This document shows, one piece after another, positions 16,008-23,933 of a stretch of 64,000 bases of DNA. How positions within the stretch are numbered: position 1 is the first letter of the stretch; each line of letters begins with the position of its first letter. The stretch is taken from assembly GCF_016775705.1 (NCBI RefSeq), contig NZ_CP068760.1:682001-746000 (forward strand), read 5' to 3'. The position numbers and the translations under genes were made by a program. A model generated the notes under the pieces. It did no database searches and was not told the origin of the DNA. It saw only the letters and a program-made list of their open reading frames with translations. This DNA is from Chryseobacterium cucumeris. GTDB taxonomy: Bacteria > Bacteroidota > Bacteroidia > Flavobacteriales > Weeksellaceae.

Positions 16008-18941
16008 TTAAAGAGTTGCCTGAAGACCAAAAGTGATCGTTCTCATGGCAGGATATCTGTAATACGTGGTTCCGTCCAAAGCCTGCTCAGGATCCATTCC
16101 TTTATGTTTATAGAATGTGAGAAAGTTTTCTGCCTGGATATAAATTCTGAATTTTTTCAATCCTATTTTCTCAAAATAATCTTCAGGAAGTGTATATCCC
16201 AAGCTTACATTTTTAAGTCTAGCATAAGTACCTGAATACAGGAATCTTGAAGACGTTGATGTCCAGTTATTTGTTGTTGTGCTCAATGCGGGAACATCTG
16301 TATATGGATTATCCGGTGTCCATCTGTTCAGAATTTCAGAACTCCACGCACGTCCTCCGGCACTTCCGTTATGCATAATGGAAGTATAATCGGTATCCAG
16401 AATTTTCCCTCCGATTTTGAAGGTCAATAATCCTGAAAAATCAAAATTCTTATAGGTGATACTTGTGCTGATTCCACCTGTCAGTTTAGGCAATGCAGAA
16501 CCTTGCAATAGTTTTGTCGCTTTTGAATATTCTGAAGTTGTTCCTTCCACTGAGTTTCCGCTGGCATCAGTAGAAACTGTTTTCCACAATGGCTTTCCAT
16601 TGCTTGGATCTACTCCAACCCATTCAGGAATAAAGAAATCGTACACAGAACCTCCAACCGTTAACAGCTTGGTTCCTACTACAAGAGAACCGCCAGGTAA
16701 TTTTGTGACTTTATTGTTTAAAGTACTTAAGTTCACATCTACATTCCACTGGAAATTATCATTCTTAACCGGTGTTGTAAATAATGAAAATTCAAATCCT
16801 GTATTCTGAATGGTTCCGATATTGGCAGGATAATCACTGATTCCCAGCGATGGTGCCACCGGCATATTAAACAGAAGATCCTGGCTTTTTCTTTTGAAAT
16901 ATTCGATATTCCCTTTAACCCGGTTATTCAGAATCGCGAATTCCAATCCCACATTTAAGTTAAGGTTGGTTTCCCATTTTACATTATTGGTAGACGTTTT
17001 CTCCAATGTTGTTCCAGGTTCTCCGCCAAGGCTGATAAATCTGTACAGCTCCTGATAAGCATAATAAAGCGGCTGCCCGTTAGGTCTAAGTAATTTATCA
17101 TTTCCCTGTCCTCCATAGCTGGCACGCAATGTCAACTGATTGAAAACATTCAGGCTTTTAATAAATTCCTCATTCGAAATTTTCCATGAACCTCCCACTG
17201 ACCAGAATCTGCCCCATCTGTTATCTTTCGCAAATCTTGAAGAACTGTCTGCTCTTCCCGATGCAGATAAGAAGTAAGTATTATTGTAGTCATACTCTAC
17301 TTTTCCAAGGAAACTCAATAAGCTTAATTTATTACTGTTTCCACTGAAACTTCCCAGCAGAGAAGCAGCATCCGGCTCATAGTAATAAGGCAGTGAAAAC
17401 TGACTTCTCGTTCCTGAAATCGTCTGATAATCGTATTTATAGAATTCATGTCCTGCTAATGCATTAACATGATGCTTTCCAAACTTTTTATCATACGTCA
17501 GAATATTGCTGGTTGTATAGGAAAGTGTTCTGGTATTGGTCTTCGTCACCGAACCTCCGATTTCCGCACCTTGACCAAGTAATGGATTTGAATAATAATG
17601 TCCGTTATAATTCACCAGATCAACAGAGAAGCTTGTCTTGAATTTTAACTCCGGCAAGAAGGTGAATTCCATGAATCCTTTTCCTGAAAAGTTATCTTCT
17701 TTATTTTCGTTTTTGTCCAATGGCAGGGTTGCAGCCGCATTTTGGTTCTGAAGTGCATTCGTAGGCCTGTATTTTCCAAAATCATAGATCGGATTTCCGT
17801 CGGCATCCAAAACGTAAGTGCCGTCTGCATTTCTTTCATAATAAGGATAGAATGAAGGAATGAACCTTGCCGCATTGATGATATTACTCGCTTTTGAATC
17901 CGAAGAAGTAGGCGCCTGCTGAATACTGTTCGTATAGCTTAAGTTGACTCCAACATTCAGCCATTTTTTAACTTCGGAATTAATTTTCAGCCTGGTATTA
18001 TATCTTTTAAAACCAGATTCAATGGCCATACCTTTGTCGTCCAGATAACCAAGGGAAAAGAAGTAATTACTTTTCTCACTTCCTCCGCTGATATCAAGAT
18101 CCACCTGGTTTCTTGATGCCACTCTCTGTAAAATATCTCTCCAGTCGTCATTCCAGAGTGGTGATGCCCCTGACAATAATTTTCCATCTGTTCCCACCGG
18201 TTTTGGATAAGCAGTTCCATATGGGTTAATTCCAAGATTAGAAACAAGATTATCTGTTGCCATCTGAGCAGCCTGCTGAGAAGAAACTTTACCGGACTGA
18301 TATCCGTTTCTTAATGCTTCCCAGTATAATTGAAAGTACTGATCTGTGTTTACCTGTTCGTAATCTTTGACAGCTCTTCCGGAGAATCCCTGGCTGATAT
18401 TAAAATTAACTCTGGCTTCTCCTTTTTTCCCTGATTTTGTAGTGATGATAATAATCCCGTTGGCTCCTCTTGAACCATACAAGGCACTTGCTGTAGCGTC
18501 TTTCAAAACACTGATGGATTCAATATCACTTGGGCTGATAGAGTTAATATTTCCGTCAAAAGGAATTCCGTCTACTACGTATAAAGGATCACTGGAAGCA
18601 CTGATGGAACCGATTCCTCTGATTCTGATAGTAGAAACCGCACCCGGCTGCCCTGAGGCACTGGTGGTCTGAATCCCTGCAACCTGCCCTTCCAATGCTT
18701 TGGTAATATTGGTTACAGGTCTGTTATTGATTTTATCACTGGAAATGGTGGCTACAGAACCGGTATAGCTGTTTCTTTTTGCTTTTCCGTAAGCTACCAC
18801 TACGACTTCATCAAGCTCCTTTTCATGAAGACTATCTTTTTTCAGTCTGGAATTCTGTGCACTTACACTGGTGACTCCCAGAAAAAAAGCCGCAACCGGA
18901 GGTATCCAGGCTTTAGAATTAAATAAATTTTTACTAATCAT
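16008..18941 (-). CDS. SusC/RagA-type TonB-dependent receptor under SAM riboswitch control
   Basis: 977 residues from the ATG at 18941; a TTG at 18947 is possible but less likely. A signal peptide (WIPPVAAFFLGVTSVSAQ) is followed by TonB-box-like DEVVVVAYG, a plug domain (ALEGQVAGIQT, PLYVVDGIPFDGN, SISVLKDATASALYGSRGA, GIIIITTKSG) and a long beta-barrel ending in the typical aromatic C-terminus (TITFGLQATL). Like the other two SusC proteins in the window it lacks the N-terminal carboxypeptidase-like domain. It would import an unknown ligand with the SusD lipoprotein encoded next. The leader carries a SAM-I riboswitch, so expression should drop when S-adenosylmethionine is plentiful. Confidence 0.95.
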   Translation of the reverse strand: MISKNLFNSKAWIPPVAAFFLGVTSVSAQNSRLKKDSLHEKELDEVVVVAYGKAKRNSYTGSVATISSDKINNRPVTNITKALEGQVAGIQTTSASGQPGAVSTIRIRGIGSISASSDPLYVVDGIPFDGNINSISPSDIESISVLKDATASALYGSRGANGIIIITTKSGKKGEARVNFNISQGFSGRAVKDYEQVNTDQYFQLYWEALRNGYQSGKVSSQQAAQMATDNLVSNLGINPYGTAYPKPVGTDGKLLSGASPLWNDDWRDILQRVASRNQVDLDISGGSEKSNYFFSLGYLDDKGMAIESGFKRYNTRLKINSEVKKWLNVGVNLSYTNSIQQAPTSSDSKASNIINAARFIPSFYPYYERNADGTYVLDADGNPIYDFGKYRPTNALQNQNAAATLPLDKNENKEDNFSGKGFMEFTFLPELKFKTSFSVDLVNYNGHYYSNPLLGQGAEIGGSVTKTNTRTLSYTTSNILTYDKKFGKHHVNALAGHEFYKYDYQTISGTRSQFSLPYYYEPDAASLLGSFSGNSNKLSLLSFLGKVEYDYNNTYFLSASGRADSSSRFAKDNRWGRFWSVGGSWKISNEEFIKSLNVFNQLTLRASYGGQGNDKLLRPNGQPLYYAYQELYRFISLGGEPGTTLEKTSTNNVKWETNLNLNVGLEFAILNNRVKGNIEYFKRKSQDLLFNMPVAPSLGISDYPANIGTIQNTGFEFSLFTTPVKNDNFQWNVDVNLSTLNNKVTKLPGGSLVVGTKLLTVGGSVYDFFIPEWVGVDPSNGKPLWKTVSTDASGNSVEGTTSEYSKATKLLQGSALPKLTGGISTSITYKNFDFSGLLTFKIGGKILDTDYTSIMHNGSAGGRAWSSEILNRWTPDNPYTDVPALSTTTNNWTSTSSRFLYSGTYARLKNVSLGYTLPEDYFEKIGLKKFRIYIQAENFLTFYKHKGMDPEQALDGTTYYRYPAMRTITFGLQATL

Positions 18942-18974
18942 AATCAATTTTATTTATCATATATTAAAATTTAA

Positions 18975-19000
18975 CCCTTTGCAGAAAAGTCAGCAAAGGG
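18975..19000 (-). terminator. Expression-platform hairpin of the SAM riboswitch
   Basis: On the minus strand ccctttgc and gcaaaggg form an 8-bp perfect stem around a 10-base loop, followed by ttaaatttt. It lies between the aptamer and the SusC start, about 33 bases from the ATG. It may act as a weak intrinsic terminator or block translation. Confidence 0.6.
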
Positions 19001-19043
19001 CATCGATAAATACGATAAACCAAATGCTTATTTTTCCTTAAAA

Positions 19044-19123
19044 GGCTGAACGTAACACCTTGCCCTAAGGGTAGGTTGTTAAGACTTCACAGGGTCAGTT
19101 CCCTCCATCTTTCTTTATAAGCC
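19044..19123 (-). promoter_or_regulatory. SAM-I (S-box) riboswitch aptamer
   Basis: Read on the minus strand, the leader holds the conserved S-box blocks in order: CTTATAAAGAAAG, GGAGGGA, GACCCTGTGAAG, CAACCT, then AAGGTG and TACGTTC. P1 closes by pairing GGCT (19120-19123) with AGCC (19044-19047). The P2 pair GGG/CCC and the kink-turn-like TGAAG are in place. It is about 80 nt, at the short end for the class, with a compact P3. It controls the SusC/SusD pair downstream. In most bacteria this class regulates methionine, cysteine or SAM genes. Confidence 0.9.
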
Positions 19124-19139
19124 GATCGAAATATGGTTG

Positions 19140-19170
19140 CAAAGCTAAAAACTTTTAGTCTACAAAACAA
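19140..19170 (-). promoter_or_regulatory. Promoter of the riboswitch-controlled SusC/SusD operon
   Basis: On the minus strand TAGCTTTG (19140-19147) matches TAnnTTTG, and a TTG lies 20 bases upstream (19168-19170). Transcription would start just before the aptamer. A 7-bp inverted repeat agtctac/gtagact (19157-19163 with 19171-19177) surrounds the -33 element and might be an extra operator. Confidence 0.65.
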
Positions 19171-19367
19171 GTAGACTTATTATTTTTTCATGATAAATTT
19201 TTAATAATTAACATAAAATTTTAATAAAAGCCATAACAATAAGGAGTTGCAAGCTTTATCATTTATTTAAATATGACAAATATCATTGTTAAAAACTCAA
19301 TTGAAACAAATCTACATCACATTGAAATTTTTGGCCATTAATTAAAAAAAGTTTTTAATTTTATGGT

Positions 19368-19775
19368 ATGAGAGTTTTAATCATCAACGGGCCTAATCTC
19401 AATCTTTTAGGCACAAGAGAACCGGAAATCTATGGAAATGTTTCTATGGAAAGTTATTTGGAAAATTTGAAATCCGAGTTTCAGGCTCATGATATAAAAT
19501 ATTACCAGTCTAATATTGAAGGCGAGCTTATTAACAGGCTTCAGGAGGATGACTTCGATGCAGTAGTGATCAATCCCGGGGCTTATACTCACTATTCATA
19601 TGCGATTGCAGACTGTTTAAAAAATATCAGAAAACCTAAAGTAGAAGTTCATATCAGCAATATCTATAAAAGAGAGGAATTCAGACAGAAATCTGTAACA
19701 GCAGCTAATACGGATGCAGTCTTATCAGGCTTTGGAATGGATGGGTATCGGTTGGCCTTATTAAGTTTAAAATAA
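19368..19775 (+). CDS. aroQ: 3-dehydroquinate dehydratase, type II
   Basis: 135 residues, close to the usual length for this dodecameric enzyme of the shikimate pathway, which converts 3-dehydroquinate to 3-dehydroshikimate. Signatures are the N-terminal INGPNLNLLGTREPEIYG with catalytic Tyr22, NPGAYTHYS with His75, and EVHISNIYKREEFR with the general-acid His95 and substrate-binding Arg. The enzyme is cytosolic. It stands alone on the plus strand, divergent from the SusC operon, and shares no operon with other aromatic-amino-acid genes. Confidence 0.97.
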   Translation: MRVLIINGPNLNLLGTREPEIYGNVSMESYLENLKSEFQAHDIKYYQSNIEGELINRLQEDDFDAVVINPGAYTHYSYAIADCLKNIRKPKVEVHISNIYKREEFRQKSVTAANTDAVLSGFGMDGYRLALLSLK

Positions 19776-19839
19776 CTTATACTTTTTTATTTAACAACGG
19801 ATTTCACAGATTTTCAAAGATGATTATGAAAAATAATTT

Positions 19840-20277
19840 ATGAAGATAAAGGATAAGATTTACTGTAAAAGTATTGGCATATATTCCGGGCAATTAACAA
19901 AAAGAAAATCTTATATCGTTGAAGAAATAAATGCTGAAAATATAAGAATCTGGAATGATGAAGGTAAGCTCAGATGGTATTCTAAGTTTTATTTCTGCTT
20001 GGAGAAAGAACCGGAAATTATTTCCATTCATATTGATGATGAAATAGTAGAGGATACTGAATCTGCTATAGAAGTCACCATTGAATTTTCTGACAAAACA
20101 AAATATTGGATGACCTTCACTACTCCAAAGTATTTAGATAAAATATTGGACGGAAAGTCTTACTTTTCTTCAAAGCATTTTATGATTATAAAATATCTGA
20201 CTGAAGAATCAATCAAATCAACAGTCCTGAAACTGGATGAACAGAATGAATTGATTGAAAGTTGTAAAAAATACTAA
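19840..20277 (+). CDS. Hypothetical protein, unknown family
   Basis: 145 residues, with no signal peptide and no membrane segment. The N-terminal ~55 residues look like a small beta-barrel (IKDKIYCKSIGIYSG, KSYIVEEINAENIRIWNDEG, KLRWYSKFYF), an SH3-like pattern seen in several small proteins of Flavobacteriia. The C-terminal part is mixed, with FTTPKYLDKILDG and HFMIIKYLTEESI. I do not recognise a family. The size and layout resemble small orphan immunity-like proteins, but no toxin partner is adjacent, so this is only a possibility. It is 64 bp after aroQ on the same strand and is followed by a strong terminator. Confidence 0.7.
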   Translation: MKIKDKIYCKSIGIYSGQLTKRKSYIVEEINAENIRIWNDEGKLRWYSKFYFCLEKEPEIISIHIDDEIVEDTESAIEVTIEFSDKTKYWMTFTTPKYLDKILDGKSYFSSKHFMIIKYLTEESIKSTVLKLDEQNELIESCKKY

Positions 20278-20281
20278 TAAG

Positions 20282-20308
20282 AAAGCCTCATCAGTGATGA
20301 GGCTTTTT
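20282..20308 (+). terminator. Intrinsic terminator after the hypothetical gene
   Basis: A perfect hairpin (aaagcctcatca with tgatgaggcttt) is followed by a T-run. It separates the plus-strand pair from the convergent pckA gene and may serve both. Confidence 0.85.
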
Positions 20309-20327
20309 ATATGTTAATAGATAACTA

Positions 20328-21944
20328 TTAGATAGTCTGTTCCTGCAATTGAGGTCCTGAAGCTACTAATTTTTTACCTTCTTCAGTATCACAGTACTGC
20401 TCAAAGTTCTTGATATATCTTGAAGCAAGATCTTTTGCTTTTTCTTCCCATTCTGAAGCGTTCTCATAAGTATCTCTAGGATCTAGAATACCTGTAGAAA
20501 CGTTTGGCAATTCAGTAGGAATTTCAAGGTTCATGATCGGAACCTGAGTTTTAGGAGCATTGTCAATAGAACCGTCAATGATGGCATCAATGATTGCTCT
20601 GGTATCTTTCAGAGAAATTCTCTTTCCGGTACCATTCCAACCTGTGTTCACCAGATAAGCTTTAGCTCCGTGCTCCTTCATTTTACCGATTAATGTTTTA
20701 GAATACATTGTTGGGTGCAATGTAAGGAACGCTTCACCAAATGCAGGAGAGAAAGATGGCTGAGGTTCAGTAATTCCCCTTTCAGTTCCTGCTAATTTTG
20801 ATGTATAACCGCAAAGGAAGTGGTATTGAGCCTGATCTTCATTCAGGATAGAAACCGGAGGAAGTACTCCGAATGCATCTGCTGAAAGATAAACGATCTT
20901 TTTGGCATGACCTGCTTTGGAAGGCAATACAATTTTGTTGATATGATAAATCGGATAAGAAACTCTTGTGTTCTCAGTGATAGATCCGTCTGTATAATCC
21001 GCTACTCCATTGTTAACAACAACGTTTTCAAGAAGTGCATCTCTCTTGATGGCAGCAAAGATATCCGGTTCTTTTTCTGCAGATAAGTCGATAACTTTAG
21101 CGTAGCATCCGCCTTCATAGTTGAATACTCCGTTATTATCCCATCCGTGCTCATCGTCACCGATAAGGTATCTTTTAGGATCTGCTGATAAAGTTGTTTT
21201 ACCAGTTCCTGAAAGACCAAAGAATAAAGCTACATCACCTTTTTCTCCTACGTTTGCAGAACAGTGCATTGAAGCCATCCCTTTTAATGGAAGATAGTAG
21301 TTCATCATAGCGAACATCCCTTTCTTCATCTCACCTCCATACCATGTACCTCCGATGATCTGTAGTTTTTCAGTAAGGTTGAACATGATGAAGTTCTCAG
21401 AATTTAATCCCTGAGCTTCCCAGTTCGGGTTGGTAGTTTTTGATCCGTTGATTACTGTGAAATCCGGCTCGCCAAAGTTTTCAAGCTCATAGTGAGAAGG
21501 ACGAATGAACATATTAGTAACAAAATGTGCCTGCCATGCTACTTCAACGATAAATCTTACTTTAAGTCTCGTATCCGCATTCGTTCCGCAGAATGTATCT
21601 ACTACATAAATCTTTTTAGATCCGGCAAGCTGGTTCAGCACTAGTTCTTTACAAGACCCGAAAATTTCTGCTGTTGTAGGTAAGTTTACTTTACCATCCC
21701 AGAAAATTGTATCTCTTGTAATATCATCCTGAACAATATATCTGTCTTTAGGTGAACGACCTGTGAAAATTCCTGTTTTTACTGATACTGCGCCTGATTC
21801 TGTAAGCTCAGCTTTCTCAAACCCCTGATTTTCAGGAGAAACTTCAGCCTGATATAATTCTTCATAAGAAGGATTATACACTACTTCATAGTTTCCTTTA
21901 ATCCCTAATTTCTCTAAATCCTGGATGATTTTAGTGTTTTTCAT
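20328..21944 (-). CDS. pckA: Phosphoenolpyruvate carboxykinase (ATP)
   Basis: 538 residues, the normal size for the ATP-dependent enzyme that turns oxaloacetate into phosphoenolpyruvate in gluconeogenesis. Signatures are [12 protein letters not shown] near residue 60, MHCSANVG, the kinase-1a P-loop [13 protein letters not shown] (about 245), and the metal/phosphate site [11 protein letters not shown]. The C-terminal [23 protein letters not shown] is also typical. It is cytosolic and transcribed alone; a TATTTTTG box lies 36 bp upstream of the start. It converges with the hypothetical gene at 19840, and the hairpin at 20282 lies between them. Confidence 0.98.
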   Translation of the reverse strand: MKNTKIIQDLEKLGIKGNYEVVYNPSYEELYQAEVSPENQGFEKAELTESGAVSVKTGIFTGRSPKDRYIVQDDITRDTIFWDGKVNLPTTAEIFGSCKELVLNQLAGSKKIYVVDTFCGTNADTRLKVRFIVEVAWQAHFVTNMFIRPSHYELENFGEPDFTVINGSKTTNPNWEAQGLNSENFIMFNLTEKLQIIGGTWYGGEMKKGMFAMMNYYLPLKGMASMHCSANVGEKGDVALFFGLSGTGKTTLSADPKRYLIGDDEHGWDNNGVFNYEGGCYAKVIDLSAEKEPDIFAAIKRDALLENVVVNNGVADYTDGSITENTRVSYPIYHINKIVLPSKAGHAKKIVYLSADAFGVLPPVSILNEDQAQYHFLCGYTSKLAGTERGITEPQPSFSPAFGEAFLTLHPTMYSKTLIGKMKEHGAKAYLVNTGWNGTGKRISLKDTRAIIDAIIDGSIDNAPKTQVPIMNLEIPTELPNVSTGILDPRDTYENASEWEEKAKDLASRYIKNFEQYCDTEEGKKLVASGPQLQEQTI

Positions 21945-21979
21945 TTTACTTATATTTTCTATTTCTTTATTGCTTTCAA

Positions 21980-21987
21980 CAAAAATA
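21980..21987 (-). promoter_or_regulatory. -7 promoter box of pckA
   Basis: The minus strand reads TATTTTTG, matching TAnnTTTG, 36 bases before the ATG. No TTG was found at the usual upstream distance. Confidence 0.45.
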
Positions 21988-22071
21988 ATATTAATTATTT
22001 GTTAAAGGTGGTTTAAATATACTGATATAAGTCAGAATGGCAAATAAAAAAACAGGATTGTAATGTATTGA

Positions 22072-22977
22072 TTATAAACCAATTATATTTTCCCATTCAA
22101 AAACAGTTGTAAAACCTTTCTCCCAAAAATAGTTCTTATAGTCCCCAAATTTGGCACTCATCACAAAATCTCCACCCCATGCGCCTAAACTTTTGACAAA
22201 TGAAGGGCAATCTGAGAAAAATTTTTCTTTAACTGTGAGTATTTCAAGAAAATCGGCAATTTTTCGCTCATGAATCACCATTAGTTCAGAAAAATTTTCC
22301 AATTCATCGCATAACATAATTTTCTTTGTGATATCCGAAAATTCACCAACCAGTTCCGGAGACTTCTTTTTTGATTTGTAAAAATTGATTCCTTCTCTGC
22401 TATCCTGCTTCTGATTTAAATGAATAAAAATCAGTTCATTTTTAAAGGACGGATTAAAATCTACTTTCTCATATTTTATCTCAGGTTTACTTTGGAAAAG
22501 CACTGCGGACTTTTCTTTTGCAACTGCAATGTCATATCCACTGCCTCCCAAACTGATGGTGTTAAGATGAAAAGGATCTATTTCAGCCCATTCCGCCAGG
22601 TTATTCATCAGGGTGGAACTGCTCCCAAGCCCATAATCCGCAGGAAACTGAAGATTTGTTTTTAAATAATAAGTAAGGTCTGTTTTGAATTTACTGTCAG
22701 AAAGCAGCTGAACATTTTGTAATGTTTTGGTAATAAACTCAGCGCTTGACGGAATATTGGTTTCTAAGATCTGCCAGTTTTTATAATCAATGACAGCTTT
22801 TAACCATAATGTATTCTGATGATAGGCTTCCCAAAGAATAAGAGATTTTCCATCTTCTTTTTCTTCAAAGAAAAACTCTTGTCCCAGCCTGGTAGGTACC
22901 GCTAAGACAAGAGCTCCATCGATTGCGAAATATTCTGAAGTAAGCATAAGCTTGCCCGGTGAAAAGATCGCGCTCAT
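22072..22977 (-). CDS. GYDIA-type GHMP kinase
   Basis: 301 residues. GHMP-superfamily features are the N-terminal IFSPGKLMLTSEYFAIDGALVLAVP, the phosphate loop DYGLGSSST (about 114-122), and the family-naming GYDIA motif (147-151). Homologues in Flavobacteriia are annotated as GYDIA family GHMP kinases and are thought to act on mevalonate-pathway or related small metabolites, but the substrate has not been settled to my knowledge. The gene starts 10 bp after the fabD stop and is probably co-transcribed with it. Cytosolic. Confidence 0.9.
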   Translation of the reverse strand: MSAIFSPGKLMLTSEYFAIDGALVLAVPTRLGQEFFFEEKEDGKSLILWEAYHQNTLWLKAVIDYKNWQILETNIPSSAEFITKTLQNVQLLSDSKFKTDLTYYLKTNLQFPADYGLGSSSTLMNNLAEWAEIDPFHLNTISLGGSGYDIAVAKEKSAVLFQSKPEIKYEKVDFNPSFKNELIFIHLNQKQDSREGINFYKSKKKSPELVGEFSDITKKIMLCDELENFSELMVIHERKIADFLEILTVKEKFFSDCPSFVKSLGAWGGDFVMSAKFGDYKNYFWEKGFTTVFEWENIIGL

Positions 22978-22987
22978 ATTTTTTTAT

Positions 22988-23863
22988 TTAGATTGCAGAA
23001 GTAGCTTCTACCGATCCGTCAATTTTTTTGATCAATCCCTGAAGGGTTTTTCCTGGTCCTACTTCCACAAAGTTAGAGGCGCCATCTTTAATCATATTCT
23101 GAACAGACTGTGTCCATTTTACTGGACCGGTAAGCTGAGCGATCAGGTTTTGTTTGATCTCATCAGGATTGGTTACCGCTGTTGTCGTGATATTCTGGTA
23201 TACAGGAATAGTTGCTTTTCTGAATTTTGTCTTTTCGATAGCTGCTGCCAGTCTCTCCTGTGCAGGCTGCATCAATGGTGAGTGGAAAGCTCCGTTTACC
23301 GGTAACAGCAATGCTCTTTTAGCGCCTGCTTCTTTCAGCTTTATACACGCTTCTTCTACTGCAGGAGTTTCCCCTGAAATAACCAATTGTCCCGGACAGT
23401 TATAGTTGGCAGGAACAACAACCCCGCTAATTTGTGCACAGATTTCTTCAACCTTGGCATCATCCAATCCTAAGATTGCAGCCATAGAACTTGGATTGGC
23501 GTCACAAGCTTCCTGCATCGCTTTCGCTCTTTCAGAAACTAATTTCAAACCGTCATCAAAGGATAAAACTCCGTTGGCAACCAAAGCTGAGAACTCTCCC
23601 AAAGAGTGTCCTGCTACCATTTCAGCACCAAGACCATTTACGGCTTTTAATGCTGCTACTGAATGTATAAATATTGAAGGCTGGGTAACCTCTGTTTTCT
23701 TAAGATCCGCATCCGTACCGTTAAACATAATGGAAAGAATGTCGAAACCTAAAATTTCATTGGCAGATTCCATCAGATCTTTAATATCTTTTCTAGAATC
23801 ATACAATTCTTTTCCCATTCCTACGAACTGAGAACCCTGCCCTGGAAATACAAGTGCTTTCAT
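22988..23863 (-). CDS. fabD: Malonyl-CoA:acyl-carrier-protein transacylase
   Basis: 291 residues. It starts with LVFPGQGSQFVGMG, has the nucleophile elbow GHSLGE (Ser87), the conserved SERAKAMQEA Arg region, and the catalytic His in NGAFHSPLM. The C-terminal FVEVGPGKTLQGLIKKI is also typical. It moves malonyl from CoA to ACP for fatty-acid elongation in the cytosol. No other fab or acpP gene is adjacent; it is followed 10 bp later by the GYDIA kinase gene. A TATATTTG box lies 20 bp upstream of the start. Confidence 0.97.
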   Translation of the reverse strand: MKALVFPGQGSQFVGMGKELYDSRKDIKDLMESANEILGFDILSIMFNGTDADLKKTEVTQPSIFIHSVAALKAVNGLGAEMVAGHSLGEFSALVANGVLSFDDGLKLVSERAKAMQEACDANPSSMAAILGLDDAKVEEICAQISGVVVPANYNCPGQLVISGETPAVEEACIKLKEAGAKRALLLPVNGAFHSPLMQPAQERLAAAIEKTKFRKATIPVYQNITTTAVTNPDEIKQNLIAQLTGPVKWTQSVQNMIKDGASNFVEVGPGKTLQGLIKKIDGSVEATSAI

Positions 23864-23883
23864 GTATTGAATTAAATATTATG

Positions 23884-23891
23884 CAAATATA
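23884..23891 (-). promoter_or_regulatory. -7 promoter box of fabD-GHMP kinase
   Basis: The minus strand reads TATATTTG, matching TAnnTTTG, 20 bases before the fabD start. A TTG lies only 13 bases upstream, shorter than usual. Confidence 0.5.
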
Positions 23892-23933
23892 ACTATAATG
23901 TTAACAATATTCGTTTTAAGTGCTATAAATCAT

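Noticed and set aside
16456..18672. Plus-strand open frames across the SusC gene
   Set aside because: They are shadows of a confident receptor gene.
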